Source of the DNA: DSXF01 sp964387495
GTDB taxonomy: Bacteria; Chloroflexota; Anaerolineae; Anaerolineales; Villigracilaceae
NCBI GenBank assembly: GCA_964387495.1
Contig: CAYLXB010000011.1
Span: 1-64,000 of the forward strand
Direction: 5' to 3'
DNA length: 64,000 bases
The position numbers and the translations under genes are program-made. Each line of letters opens with the position of its first letter. The first letter of the stretch is position 1. Of this stretch, positions 14,777 to 23,577 are shown piece by piece. A model generated the notes under the pieces. The model did not search any database, was not told the DNA's origin, and was given only the letters and a program-made list of their open reading frames with translations.

Positions 14777-17518
14777 TTAGAGCAAGCCCAGTTCGCGGGC
14801 GCGGGCGATGGCTTCAGTGCGCCGCTGTACTTGCAGTTTGTTGAAAATCCTGCGGTTATGTCCCTTGACCGTGTCCAGGGCGAGGAAAAGGCGCTTGCAG
14901 ATTTCCTGATTGGAAAGACCATCAGCAATAAGCTGCAGCACTTCCAATTCGCGTTGGCTCAATAGTTCAATCAAGGGCCGGGGTGGTTCAGGTTTGTTTT
15001 TGTTTTGCCGCTGCTCTGCTTGAAATGCCGCCAGCAATTTGTCTGTGTAGGCTGGCATGATTTTATGAGCGGAATTTTCGCGAAGCAGCTGCAGCATGCT
15101 TTTGCCTTCGTCAAGGAACATGCGGACATAGCCCTGCGGCTCGGCCAACTCAAGGGCGCGTTGTAAAGGTAAAAGAGCGGCGGGGACGTTTCCTTGTGCG
15201 TGATAAACAAGCGCCTGCAATATGAAAAGTTCGATCGCGCTTCCCATCCTTCCACCCTCTTCCGCGGCTTTCAGCAGACGCTCCAACAGCTTCACTACCT
15301 CAGCCATGGGAGCCTCAGCACGTTCATACTGAAGGCAGGCGATGAGTACCCTTGCCAGGGTGATGTGATCGAACTCGCGCAGGTAACCCAGTTCGCTGTC
15401 AACGGATAGTTCATGCTCACGCATCCAGTTCAGCGCATCGCTCAACCGACCTTGTGCCAGCCACACCCGGACCTTCCGCGTCGCGACCGGGCGCACATTC
15501 GGGGAGAAGTTGCCATCGTATACGCGCTCGGCATCTTCGAGCAGTTGAAGCGCATCATCCAGATCGCCTTGGGATTGCCGGATACGTGCCATTGCCGCGC
15601 GCCAACGATATGGATTTTGCGGCAATCCGGCAAGCTCACCCAGAGATTGGCTTGTAAGCAAGCAATGTGTGGCAGCCTCCAGGTCGTTATGTTCATAGTG
15701 AAGATTGCACATGCCCACGTACATGTCGGCCGCTCCTTGCAGGACTCGCGCTTCCCTCGTCGCCCACTGCAATCCCCGCTCATAGGTGGCCATTGCCTCG
15801 TGGAGACAACCTTGCGTGATTTGTATATCTGCCAGGATGATGATGCCTCCAATTGCAGGAGATATAAATCCGCCCAGGTGCAAATTCTCTATTCCATCAG
15901 CAGTCATCCGGCGGGCCGTGTCGAGATCCCCGTTCGTCCATGCGACGAGCCCCAGTTGTGAGGCTGCCCCACCAAGCATCAGATAATCGTTGGCAGGAGC
16001 GAGATCGAGCACCCGTTGGGCATATTTCACTGTTTCGGGCAGATCGCCCCGTCCCAGGGCCTGCCCGCCGCGGGTCAGGGCGATCAGACCCGGCAGGCGG
16101 AGAAACTCCTGTTTGTCAGCAACAACCATTCCCGCAGGTGGAGATTCTGATTGCTCCCCTCGATTGATCCATCTTTCGGCGTCCTGCAGGCGTGGTTCCA
16201 CGGTATCGTTTTCACCACAAGCCATTGATGCGAAGGCATACGCATAACAAAGTATAGGCCTGACGCGGACCAACTCGTCGGGCAGTGACTTTAGCCAGCC
16301 CAACAAAGTAGTGAACTGACGTTCGCGGTTCAGGACTGGAAATGCCAACTCGATCAGGTCGGCGGCACGCGCGAAGTCCCTGGCAGCCAGCGCATGGCGG
16401 ATGGCATCGGACCGCAAACCGTTATGTTCGTACCACGTACTTGCCCGCTGATGCAAGGTGATCGTCCGATCGGGCCGCTTCTCCAACAGGCGGGTTTGCA
16501 GAACATCTGCGAATAAACGGTGATAGCGATACCATTGGCGCTTTTCATCCAGCGGAACGAGAAACAAGTTGCTGCGTTCCAGAATGTCCAGTGTTTCCCT
16601 GCCGTCTTGCTGTTCCGTGACTGCGTTGCAGGATGCCGCGCAAAACCGCTCGAGAACGGAAGTTTGCAGCAGGAAGCTGCGGATTGGTTCAGGCTGGCGT
16701 TGAAGTACTTCTTCCGCCAGGTAGTCCAATACAAAGCGATGGCTGCCGGTAAAGGCCTGGATGAAACTGGCGCTATCTTCGCGTCCCTGCATGGAGAGCG
16801 CGGCCAACTGCAAACCGGCGATCCAGCCTTCAGTCCGGGCTTCGAGCGCGGCGATGTCTTCCGCCGAGAGATTCAGCCCCATCATCCGGTTGAGGAATTC
16901 GGCGGCTTCGGCGGCGGAAAAACGCAGGTCGGCGGCGCGCAGTTCGGTCAACTGGCCGCGGACGCGCAGGCGGGCCAGGGGCAAGTGCGGATCCTCACGT
17001 GTCGCAATGACCAGGTGCATTTGCGGCGGCTGGTGTTCGATGAGAAAGGCCAGGGATCGATCGACTGATCGAGAATCTACCGAGTGATAGTCATCCAGGA
17101 TGAAGAGGAAGTAATCAGGAAGGGCAGAAATTTCATTGAGCAGCGCGGTTAGAATTGCTTCCAGCGATGGCGGCTGATGGGACTGGAGCGCCGCCAGCAG
17201 CCCATCACCAATGTCCGCCTTGGCTCCTTCGAATTCGCTCAGGGCAAGTGTCTGCAGCGCGGCGATCAGGTAGGAGATGAAGCGCACCGGATCATTGTCC
17301 CCTTCATCCAGTGACAGCCATGCAACCGGCCTGCCACATCCGGCGATCCATTCGCTGAGCAGGGTAGTTTTGCCAAAGCCGGCAGAGGCAGAGATGAGGG
17401 TCAGTTTGCAGCCCAGGGCGAGGCCATTGTTGAGGCGCTCGATCAGGTGCGGACGCGGGACAAGGCCAGGCCGAAGCGAGGGGATGTGTAGTTTCGTGTT
17501 CAGCATTGGCGTGGCCAT
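14777..17518 (-). CDS. MalT/LAL-type LuxR transcriptional regulator (copy 2)
   Basis: A 913-residue paralogue of the regulator at 8054. The P-loop is ISASAGFGKTTLLSEW, the Walker B region is YFLFILDDYHSVD, a TPR-like helical domain covers about 400-800, and the LuxR helix-turn-helix is LSQRELEVLQLIADGLS and SNQEICKRLFLALDTVKGH. The ATG at 17518 lies six bases after TATAAT (17530-17525), so the message is probably leaderless; no good -35 is visible. A longer in-frame start at 17536 would lie upstream of that -10. It heads the minus-strand run of small-protein, membrane and redox genes. Confidence 0.9.
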   Translation of the reverse strand: MATPMLNTKLHIPSLRPGLVPRPHLIERLNNGLALGCKLTLISASAGFGKTTLLSEWIAGCGRPVAWLSLDEGDNDPVRFISYLIAALQTLALSEFEGAKADIGDGLLAALQSHQPPSLEAILTALLNEISALPDYFLFILDDYHSVDSRSVDRSLAFLIEHQPPQMHLVIATREDPHLPLARLRVRGQLTELRAADLRFSAAEAAEFLNRMMGLNLSAEDIAALEARTEGWIAGLQLAALSMQGREDSASFIQAFTGSHRFVLDYLAEEVLQRQPEPIRSFLLQTSVLERFCAASCNAVTEQQDGRETLDILERSNLFLVPLDEKRQWYRYHRLFADVLQTRLLEKRPDRTITLHQRASTWYEHNGLRSDAIRHALAARDFARAADLIELAFPVLNRERQFTTLLGWLKSLPDELVRVRPILCYAYAFASMACGENDTVEPRLQDAERWINRGEQSESPPAGMVVADKQEFLRLPGLIALTRGGQALGRGDLPETVKYAQRVLDLAPANDYLMLGGAASQLGLVAWTNGDLDTARRMTADGIENLHLGGFISPAIGGIIILADIQITQGCLHEAMATYERGLQWATREARVLQGAADMYVGMCNLHYEHNDLEAATHCLLTSQSLGELAGLPQNPYRWRAAMARIRQSQGDLDDALQLLEDAERVYDGNFSPNVRPVATRKVRVWLAQGRLSDALNWMREHELSVDSELGYLREFDHITLARVLIACLQYERAEAPMAEVVKLLERLLKAAEEGGRMGSAIELFILQALVYHAQGNVPAALLPLQRALELAEPQGYVRMFLDEGKSMLQLLRENSAHKIMPAYTDKLLAAFQAEQRQNKNKPEPPRPLIELLSQRELEVLQLIADGLSNQEICKRLFLALDTVKGHNRRIFNKLQVQRRTEAIARARELGLL

Positions 17519-17536
17519 GGATCTATTATATAACAA

Positions 17537-18109
17537 TCAGCGCGAGGAAAATTCTTTCATTCACCCAGCATCAACTTTGGGGGGTATGCCTAAAAAATGG
17601 CAGGGTAAAACCATTGCCAGGTGCGCGAATTGTATTTCTGTGCTGCCTGCAAGGCCGGCGATAGTGGGCGCAGGTTTGGTGAGGGGACACGCGCGATGGC
17701 GATCGGATGGGTTGGGGCCGCCCGGAACGTGCTCTTTTTTTGTTCGGGTTCGGCGAGGCAGGGCGGGGATGGTCGTAAGTTCGAAGTGGGGGAGGTTTCG
17801 AAGGGAGGGAGTAAACCGGTTTTCATTCCATATCGGAGGATATACAATTTGTGTGTATTATCCGATATATACGCAAGCCTGACGAGGATGCAATTTGGTT
17901 CTGGCCTGCCCCCATGCAGGGCGCCAACCCATCGAGAAACAGAGGCAACTGTCAACGGGTCCAGGCACCCAGTTCGGCATCCACCTGCTTCAGGCTGCGC
18001 AGGTTCATCCCAGGCACCCGGAGAATGTTGACTGGCTGGAGGTGAACTTCGAATTGTTACTTTGGGCGCACTAAAGAGTGCGACCTGTGCACAAAGGCAG
18101 GCCGGGCTC
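17537..18109. other. Gene-free stretch between the LuxR regulator and ssb
   Basis: I see no credible gene here, although open frames exist on both strands. It holds an inverted repeat with 8-base arms (17830-17837 and 17861-17868). Near 17930-18075 there is a plus-strand frame (TQFGIHLLQAAQ and NVDWLEVNFELL) that reads like a protein fragment but has no start and no recognised family; it may be gene debris. The ssb promoter begins at 18110. Confidence 0.5.
17830..17868. repeat. Inverted repeat ATATCGGA/TCCGATAT
   Basis: Arms at 17830-17837 and 17861-17868 flank an AT-rich 23-base centre. There is no T-run, so an operator or a weak hairpin is more likely than a terminator. No neighbouring gene uses it clearly. 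Confidence 0.4.
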
Positions 18110-18137
18110 TTGACTTTTCGTGTAATTGGAATACACT
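18110..18137 (+). promoter_or_regulatory. Candidate sigma-70-type promoter of ssb
   Basis: TTGACT (18110-18115) and TACACT (18132-18137) are separated by 16 bases. The predicted start lies about 35 bases before the ssb ATG, leaving room for its strong ribosome site. Confidence 0.6.
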
Positions 18138-18179
18138 AAAGACAGCGTATTCTTCATCATTCCGAAAAAGGAGGAAACT

Positions 18180-18560
18180 ATGCCTGCGTTGAACCGTGTG
18201 CAGTTGATCGGCTATCTTGGTAAAGATCCCGAGTCACGTTATACCCCCAACGGTAAACGAGTCGCCCATTTCAGCCTGGCGGTTACCCAGCGCTGGAAGA
18301 CCGCTGGTGAATTGAAGGAGTATACCGATTGGGTCAATATCGAGGCGTGGGGGCGGCTGGCGGAGATTTGCCAGGAGTATTTACACAAGGGCAGCCTGGT
18401 CTATATCGAAGGGCGCCTGAAGACCGACAAGTATGAGGATAAAGGGGAGACGAAGTATTATACGAAGGTGGTGGCCCTGACCCTGCAGATGCTGGACCGC
18501 AAGCCGGCCGAGGAGCCGGTGACGGCGCTGGAAGAGCCGCAGGAGGAGTACGAGGCCTAG
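18180..18560 (+). CDS. ssb: Single-stranded DNA-binding protein
   Basis: A 126-residue OB-fold protein, MPALNRVQLIGYLGKDPESRY, with conserved family blocks FSLAVTQRWK, DWVNIEAWG, EYLHKGSLVYIEGRLKT and YYTKVVALTLQML. It coats single-stranded DNA during replication and repair. The start has AAAGGAGGAAACT before it. The protein is short for the family and ends EEPQEEYEA, so it has no long linker and no DDDIPF-like tip, the site where SSB partners usually dock. It may be an accessory SSB, with the main one elsewhere (inference). Confidence 0.9.
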   Translation: MPALNRVQLIGYLGKDPESRYTPNGKRVAHFSLAVTQRWKTAGELKEYTDWVNIEAWGRLAEICQEYLHKGSLVYIEGRLKTDKYEDKGETKYYTKVVALTLQMLDRKPAEEPVTALEEPQEEYEA

Positions 18561-18591
18561 CTGGGCGCCAGGCGTGACTGTAAAAAATGAA

Positions 18592-18624
18592 ATGTCCCCG
18601 GAGTAAATCCTGTTCCGGGGACAT
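18592..18624. terminator. Hairpin between convergent ssb and pepF
   Basis: Perfect 11-base arms ATGTCCCCGGA (18592-18602) and TCCGGGGACAT (18614-18624). It sits between two convergent genes and probably acts in both directions. Confidence 0.75.
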
Positions 18625-18648
18625 CGGTTATCTTTTTCCGGCCGGGGC

Positions 18649-20412
18649 TCAGGCCATCTTTTCCAGCTGGTCGACCAGGTCGTTGAGCACATCGAAGCCG
18701 CCCTGCCAGAAGGCGGCACTGCGGATATCGATGCCGGCCTCGGCGAGCACTTTTTCGGGGGCTTCAGAGCCGCCTGCTGCCAGGATCTTCAGGTAGCGGG
18801 GTTTGAAGGAGGCGCCTTCGGCTTTGTACTGTTTGTAAAGGGAGAGCACCAGCAGCTGGCCGAATGCGTAGGCGTAGACGTAGAACGGGGTGTGGTAGAT
18901 GTGGGGGATGGAGATCCATTCCCATTTGAATTCGCCGCTGATCTCGACCGCGTCGCCGAACTGCTCCTTGAGGTTTTCCATGTAGGCCGCGGCCAGTTCA
19001 TCCACGGAGGCGTTCTCGCGCACCATTTCATGGGCTTTGCGTTCGAAGAGGGCAAAGAAGGCCTGGCGCATGATGGTGGCATAAGAGTCGTCCATCTGGC
19101 GGAAGAGCATATCCTTGCGTACAGCCGGGTCGGTCTCTTCGGCCAGGAGGCGGTCGACCAGCATCATTTCTCCAAAGGTGGAGGCGGTTTCGGCCAGCGG
19201 CAGGCAGGCGTGCTGGGTGAAGGCGGTGTGATGTTCGGCCAGCATGGCGTGGATGGCATGGCCGAGTTCGTGAGCCAGGGTGGCCACATCGTCGGCGTGG
19301 TTGTTGAAATTGACCTTGACCCAGGGCGTGAGGTCGGGGGTGATGGTGGCACAGAAGGCGCCGCTCTGCTTGCCTTTGCGCACCTCGCTGTCGAGGTGGT
19401 TATCAGCAAAGACGCGGCGGGCCAGTTCGGCAACGCGGGGCTCAAAGTTGTGGAAGGAATCGAGCACCATTTCAGCGGCCTGGTTGAAGTCGTAGAGTTT
19501 GTCGGACTTGCTGACGGGGGCGTAGATGTCATAGCGGCGCAGGCGGGGCATGCCCAACTGGCGGGCCTTGAGGCGGAAGAAGCGCTGGAAGATGACGGCG
19601 TTCTTGCGGGCGACTTCCAAAAGGGTATCCACGGCCTCGTCAGGGATATCGTTCCCCAGGTTGCGGGCGGCGATGGGGCTGGCGAACTTGCGCAGGGAGA
19701 GGTTTTCATTGCGCCAGTCGCGGATGACGGTCTGGTACATCTGGCCGAGCAGGGCACCATCCTGCGCGTAGACGCGGTAGAGTTCCTGGTAGGCGCCTGC
19801 CCGCAGGTCGGGGTTGGAACTGCGGACATAGACCATCAACTCGCCGCGGGTCAATTCCCTGGCTTGTCCATCCACCTCGACTTTGAAGGTGTAGCGGTTG
19901 GTGATGGCGTCGTAAAGCGTGATGAGGGCATTGATGCCGGTGACGTTCTTGAGGTTGATGATCTTTTCTTCGGGTTCGGTCAGCGTATGGGGCTTGAAGT
20001 GACGCATTTCTTCGAGATAATAGCGGTAATCGCCGGAGACATCCAGGAAACGGCGGGCGCTGGCGTCATCCAATTCTTTCCACCAGAGTCTGAAGAAGAT
20101 GGTGCGGTTGTCCAGTTCGGCGAAGAACTGCTGGACGCGGCCGAGCAGGGTCTGGGCAGCCTGACTCTGGGTGTCTTCGGCAAAGAGCAGATCGGCATAG
20201 CCATACAACCGGTAGGAGAGGCGCATGTTCTGTTCGAATGTTTCCAGCATTTCCATGAAGCGTTCGACGTCCAGATCCGGTTTCAGTTCCGGACGGTAGG
20301 CTTCGAATCTGGCAGCCCGCGCATCCAAATCTTTGAAGGCGGCCTCCAACTCCGGGCCGGCGTGGCCGGGGAACAGGTCAACGAGACTCCAGCGGGATTG
20401 GGTAAAGGTCAT
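18649..20412 (-). CDS. pepF: Oligoendopeptidase F, M3 family zinc metallopeptidase
   Basis: A 587-residue cytoplasmic peptidase of the M3B type. The catalytic zinc motif HELGH lies at about 380-384 (TLAHELGHAIHAML), and the third ligand glutamate lies in ETASTFGEMMLVDRLL about 28 residues later. Near the C-terminus IPHIYHTPFYVYAYAFGQ contains the His/Tyr residues typical of substrate binding in M3 enzymes. It cleaves short oligopeptides. The length matches the family. The start is preceded by TAGGAGAATATC. The cysH-type gene upstream ends nine bases before it, so the two may be co-transcribed. Confidence 0.92.
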   Translation of the reverse strand: MTFTQSRWSLVDLFPGHAGPELEAAFKDLDARAARFEAYRPELKPDLDVERFMEMLETFEQNMRLSYRLYGYADLLFAEDTQSQAAQTLLGRVQQFFAELDNRTIFFRLWWKELDDASARRFLDVSGDYRYYLEEMRHFKPHTLTEPEEKIINLKNVTGINALITLYDAITNRYTFKVEVDGQARELTRGELMVYVRSSNPDLRAGAYQELYRVYAQDGALLGQMYQTVIRDWRNENLSLRKFASPIAARNLGNDIPDEAVDTLLEVARKNAVIFQRFFRLKARQLGMPRLRRYDIYAPVSKSDKLYDFNQAAEMVLDSFHNFEPRVAELARRVFADNHLDSEVRKGKQSGAFCATITPDLTPWVKVNFNNHADDVATLAHELGHAIHAMLAEHHTAFTQHACLPLAETASTFGEMMLVDRLLAEETDPAVRKDMLFRQMDDSYATIMRQAFFALFERKAHEMVRENASVDELAAAYMENLKEQFGDAVEISGEFKWEWISIPHIYHTPFYVYAYAFGQLLVLSLYKQYKAEGASFKPRYLKILAAGGSEAPEKVLAEAGIDIRSAAFWQGGFDVLNDLVDQLEKMA

Positions 20413-20421
20413 GATATTCTC

Positions 20422-21186
20422 CTAATTTGAAGTTTCGGAATTGGACAGGTCCAGCTTTGGGGCGATATCGGCAATCGAGCGGTCCTTGAACATGTCGGTG
20501 TGCAGGCCGCATTCGGTCTTTCCCAAACCGGCCCAGCGTCCGGCGCGAGCCGATTCGCCTGGTTTGATGGGTTTGGTGCAGGGGGCACAGCCGATGCTGG
20601 GGTAGCCTTTCCCCAGGAGGGGATGGGCGGGCAGGTCATGTTCACGGCTGTAGGTTTCGATGTCCGCAGCGGTCCAATTGAGGAGCGGGTTTACCTTGAG
20701 CAGGCCGTCGGGCATCCATTCGAGGATTTTTGCCGAGGCACGTTCCAGGGTCTGATCACGGCGAATCCCGCTGATCCAGGCACGCATGCCGTCCATGGCT
20801 CTCTGCATGGGCTGGACTTTGCGGATATAACAGCAGAGGTTGGGATCCTGGTGCGGCAGGTCACGGTAATTTTGCTGGAGGAAGTGGGTCCAGCGGTCAT
20901 CAGGGCGCAGGTCCACCACGTTCAGGTGCCATTTCATTTCCAGGGATTCGCGGAAAATGAGCGTTTCCCAGAAGTGCATGCCGGTTTCCAGAAAAAAGAT
21001 GCGGATGTCGGGGCGGACCTGCACCGCCATGTGGAGGAGCGGCAAGGACTGAGTCTGGAATGAGGAACTCAGGGCGACATCCGGCCAATAAGCATCGACG
21101 GCCCATGCGAGGATAGCCTGCGGGCTGGCGTTCTCAAATTCGAGGGAGAGCTGCTCGATCTCTTCAATACTTCGATTACTGGTCAT
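20422..21186 (-). CDS. cysH: Assimilatory adenylylsulfate/phosphoadenylylsulfate reductase
   Basis: A 254-residue PAPS-reductase-fold enzyme that reduces activated sulfate to sulfite in cysteine synthesis. The nucleotide loop is SSSFQTQSLPLLHM. The CC pair (PNLCCYIRK, about 118-119) and the CAPC pair (about 201-204) mark a [4Fe-4S]-binding form, which usually prefers APS over PAPS. The catalytic cysteine is in KTECGLH near the C-terminus. TATAAT ends eight bases before the ATG, so the transcript has almost no leader. No other sulfate-assimilation genes are next to it. Confidence 0.9.
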   Translation of the reverse strand: MTSNRSIEEIEQLSLEFENASPQAILAWAVDAYWPDVALSSSFQTQSLPLLHMAVQVRPDIRIFFLETGMHFWETLIFRESLEMKWHLNVVDLRPDDRWTHFLQQNYRDLPHQDPNLCCYIRKVQPMQRAMDGMRAWISGIRRDQTLERASAKILEWMPDGLLKVNPLLNWTAADIETYSREHDLPAHPLLGKGYPSIGCAPCTKPIKPGESARAGRWAGLGKTECGLHTDMFKDRSIADIAPKLDLSNSETSN

Positions 21187-21230
21187 GAACGCCGATTATA
21201 CTTCGCATGCCTGGATGAGTGCCCTGAATC

Positions 21231-22205
21231 TCAGGGTACAACTGCGAAATGATTCTTGAGGGTGTAGTAGATGTAGTTCTGCCACAGGGGGATGATGTCT
21301 TCCTGGTGGTAGTCATGGTCGGAGAAGGTCTGGATGATCACCCGGCCGCCGTAGCAGGTGGCCAGGACGGCCTCCTGGTTGGATTTCCTGGCTGTCAGCC
21401 CTGCCAGCAGGGTGGCATCGCCGCTGCCGCCAAGCCGGATCTGGTCACCAGTCTGGTTGGCCCAGAACCGGCTGTAATGGAGAAGCGGGAGCACCGTGTT
21501 GGGTTCGTTGAAGACGGGGTGGGTCGGCTCCCACCAGTAGATCGAATCGGCGATATCCCAATCCTTCTGGTAGCGGATGCCGCACCCGCTCAGGATTTTG
21601 CTGATGGGGCCATTGGCTTCGCGGTCGAGGTACCAGATCTCCGCGATCAGGGCGGCTTTGTCACGGTTCAGACGGTCGTAGATCACGTCCCAGAATTCGC
21701 CCGAAATTTTGTCCTTATCCTCCGCTCCGACGATGATCAGGTCATACCTAACGCCCGAGTTCAGGTATTCCATGAAGTGACCGCTGTAGGAGCCGGTCTG
21801 GGTGTAATTCAGGTCCAGGCCATCGAGGGCATCCTGGATCCACATGCCGATGCCGCGTTCGTCGGTGTTTTCATAGACGAGGATCTTGGCCGATTTCATC
21901 CTGGCCATCAGGTCCTGGGTTGGGGTGGGGGCAATGGTCGGCAGGCTGGCGGGGGGCTGTTCGACTGTCGGCTGGGCCTGAACAGGAGGCTGGGGGACGG
22001 GTGGTTGAGGCGTGGGGTTGCTCATGGCCATCTGGGTCATCTGCAGCGACATGGCCGTCGCCTGGAATTCCAGTGCGACCTTTGTGGCGTCATAGGCCGG
22101 GGCCTGAGGCTGGGCGGTCGTTCCAGGCATGGCACAGGCCAGCGTGAGACCGAAAATCACGAGCAAGGCAAAGACGGGGGCGGAAACTCTCTTGCTGCTG
22201 GACAT
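21231..22205 (-). CDS. Lipoprotein with proline-rich linker and globular C-domain
   Basis: A 324-residue exported protein. Signal peptide and lipobox end LVIFGLTLAC. A Gln/Pro/Thr-rich linker runs to about 95, followed by a globular domain that starts AKILVYENTDERGIGMW and contains YDLIIVGAEDKDKISGEFW and CYGGRVIIQTFSDHDYH. This order (Rossmann-like strand, DLIIVG, late RVIIQTFSDH) resembles ThuA/GATase-like or DUF4350 domains, but the family is not certain. The ATG at 22205 has CAAAGGAGGATGA before it. It lies between ychF and cysH on the minus strand. Confidence 0.65.
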   Translation of the reverse strand: MSSSKRVSAPVFALLVIFGLTLACAMPGTTAQPQAPAYDATKVALEFQATAMSLQMTQMAMSNPTPQPPVPQPPVQAQPTVEQPPASLPTIAPTPTQDLMARMKSAKILVYENTDERGIGMWIQDALDGLDLNYTQTGSYSGHFMEYLNSGVRYDLIIVGAEDKDKISGEFWDVIYDRLNRDKAALIAEIWYLDREANGPISKILSGCGIRYQKDWDIADSIYWWEPTHPVFNEPNTVLPLLHYSRFWANQTGDQIRLGGSGDATLLAGLTARKSNQEAVLATCYGGRVIIQTFSDHDYHQEDIIPLWQNYIYYTLKNHFAVVP

Positions 22206-22253
22206 GTCATCCTCCTTTGGGTGGGGAACCATGAAGATTATGGGTTCTTCAGG

Positions 22254-23312
22254 TCAGAGACTGAAGCGGATGTGGACAATATCGCCATCCTTGACAATGT
22301 ATTCCTTGCCTTCCAGGCGCAGTTTGCCTTTCGTGCGCGCCTCGGCCAGGCCGCCCAGGTCAACCAGGTCCTGGTAGGCGGTGACCTCGGCGCGAATGAA
22401 GCCGCGCTGCAGATCAGAATGGATGGCCCCGGCAGCCTCGTAGGCAGTGGCGCCGCGCTGGACCGTCCAGGCGCGGCACTCGTCCTCGCCAACGGTGAAA
22501 AATGACTGCTGGTTGAGGAGGTCGTAGGAGATGCGGATCATGCGGTTCAGGCTGGGCTCCTCGATGCCATATTCCTGCATGAATACCGCCGCATCTTCAG
22601 GGGGAAGCTGGGCAATCTCCATCTCCAGTTTGCCCTGCAGGGCAACCGTGTCATGGTCAAGGTCGAGGGCCGGTGGCGACTGACCTTCCCCCAGGTTCAG
22701 CACGCTCAGAATCGGTTTACGGGTCAACAACCCGAAGGATGACAAGATTTTTTGCTCTTCGGGGTCGAAGTCCACCTTGCGGAGCGGCTTTTCAGCCGAA
22801 AGTTCTGCGTGAAGGCGTTCAAAGAGGGGGATCTGCCGCTCGACAGCGGCCTTGTCGCCGCCGCCCTTTTTGCGTTCCTCGGCCAGGCGTTCCAGTTTTC
22901 GTTCCACGGCGATCAGATCGTTGAGAAGGAGTTCGGAGAGCATGCTGGCAGCGTCGCGGCCGGCATCCACACTGCCATTGGGGTGGGGGATATTTTCGTC
23001 ATTGAAACAGCGTACCACGTGCAGGAAGCCGTCCATCTGGGTGAGTGTGTTCAGCAGGGTGCCTGAGATGCCGGTCTTGCCAGCTGAGCCATCCAGGCCG
23101 GCGATGTCGGCATAGGTGACCTTGGCATAAATGGTTTTGCGGGGTTTGAACATGGCCGAAAGCCGGTCCACGCGGGGGTCGGGCACATCCACCACGGCCG
23201 TGTGGACTTCGATGCGCCCGGCAGAGGCGGTGGTGGGCATGTCTCCGCGTGTGAGGGCGTTGAAGATGGTTGTCTTTCCAGATTGAGGCAAGCCAATTAT
23301 TCCGAGTTTCAT
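22254..23312 (-). CDS. ychF: Redox-regulated ATPase/GTPase YchF
   Basis: A 352-residue Obg-family P-loop protein. Switch and nucleotide motifs are G1 GLPQSGKTTIFNAL (residues 7-20) and G3 DIAGLDGSAGKTG (about 68-80), with LSVLNLGEG where classic GTPases have NKxD. That change underlies the ATP preference of YchF. The C-terminal TGS domain is YQDLVDLGGLAEARTKGKLRLEGK-like, ending KDGDIVHIRFSL. It associates with ribosomes and is linked to translation and stress responses. The length fits the family. AAGG lies five bases before the ATG. Confidence 0.92.
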   Translation of the reverse strand: MKLGIIGLPQSGKTTIFNALTRGDMPTTASAGRIEVHTAVVDVPDPRVDRLSAMFKPRKTIYAKVTYADIAGLDGSAGKTGISGTLLNTLTQMDGFLHVVRCFNDENIPHPNGSVDAGRDAASMLSELLLNDLIAVERKLERLAEERKKGGGDKAAVERQIPLFERLHAELSAEKPLRKVDFDPEEQKILSSFGLLTRKPILSVLNLGEGQSPPALDLDHDTVALQGKLEMEIAQLPPEDAAVFMQEYGIEEPSLNRMIRISYDLLNQQSFFTVGEDECRAWTVQRGATAYEAAGAIHSDLQRGFIRAEVTAYQDLVDLGGLAEARTKGKLRLEGKEYIVKDGDIVHIRFSL

Positions 23313-23381
23313 CTTGACCTTGAGATAAGGAATGAGTATACTTGCGACGTTCTACAGGACCGACGTGTCCAGAACAACTTT

Positions 23382-23465
23382 GCCGAAGTGGCGGAACTGG
23401 CAGACGCGCGCGACTCAAAATCGCGAGGGCTTACGCCCGTGTGGGTTCGATTCCCACCTTCGGCA
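23382..23465 (+). tRNA. tRNA-Leu (anticodon CAA)
   Basis: 84 bases. The acceptor arm GCCGAAG (23382-23388) pairs with CTTCGGC (23458-23464), with discriminator A at 23465. The anticodon loop CTCAAAA gives CAA at 23416-23418, reading the TTG leucine codon. A long variable arm (GAGGGCTTACGCCC region) and a GGTTCGATTCC T-arm are typical of class II tRNA-Leu. No CCA is encoded. Confidence 0.95.
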
Positions 23466-23480
23466 CTTTCATTATAGCAT

Positions 23481-23511
23481 ACGCCCTTCCCTAAAGAGGA
23501 GGGGCGTTTTG
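23481..23511 (+). terminator. Terminator after tRNA-Leu
   Basis: Arms ACGCCCTTCC (23481-23490) and GGAGGGGCGT (23498-23507), with one G-T pair, followed by TTT. It lies 16 bases after the tRNA. Confidence 0.75.
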
Positions 23512-23561
23512 TATAAAATGCGATTAGAATTAAGAAGGCCATACGTTTAGAAAGATTTGCT

Positions 23562-23577
23562 TGTGACAATTGTCACT
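23562..23577. promoter_or_regulatory. CRP-like operator upstream of glgC
   Basis: TGTGACAATTGTCACT contains a perfect 14-base palindrome (23563-23576) and matches the CRP/FNR-family half-site rule TGTGA-N6-TCACA in nine of ten fixed positions. It directly abuts the -35 box of the glgC promoter, and its centre lies about 42 bases before the predicted transcription start, the class II activator position. Confidence 0.6.

Noticed and set aside
18892..20430. A 512-codon open frame antisense to oligoendopeptidase F
   Set aside because: It is repetitive and hydrophobic with no motif or ribosome site, and lies fully inside a well-supported gene on the other strand.
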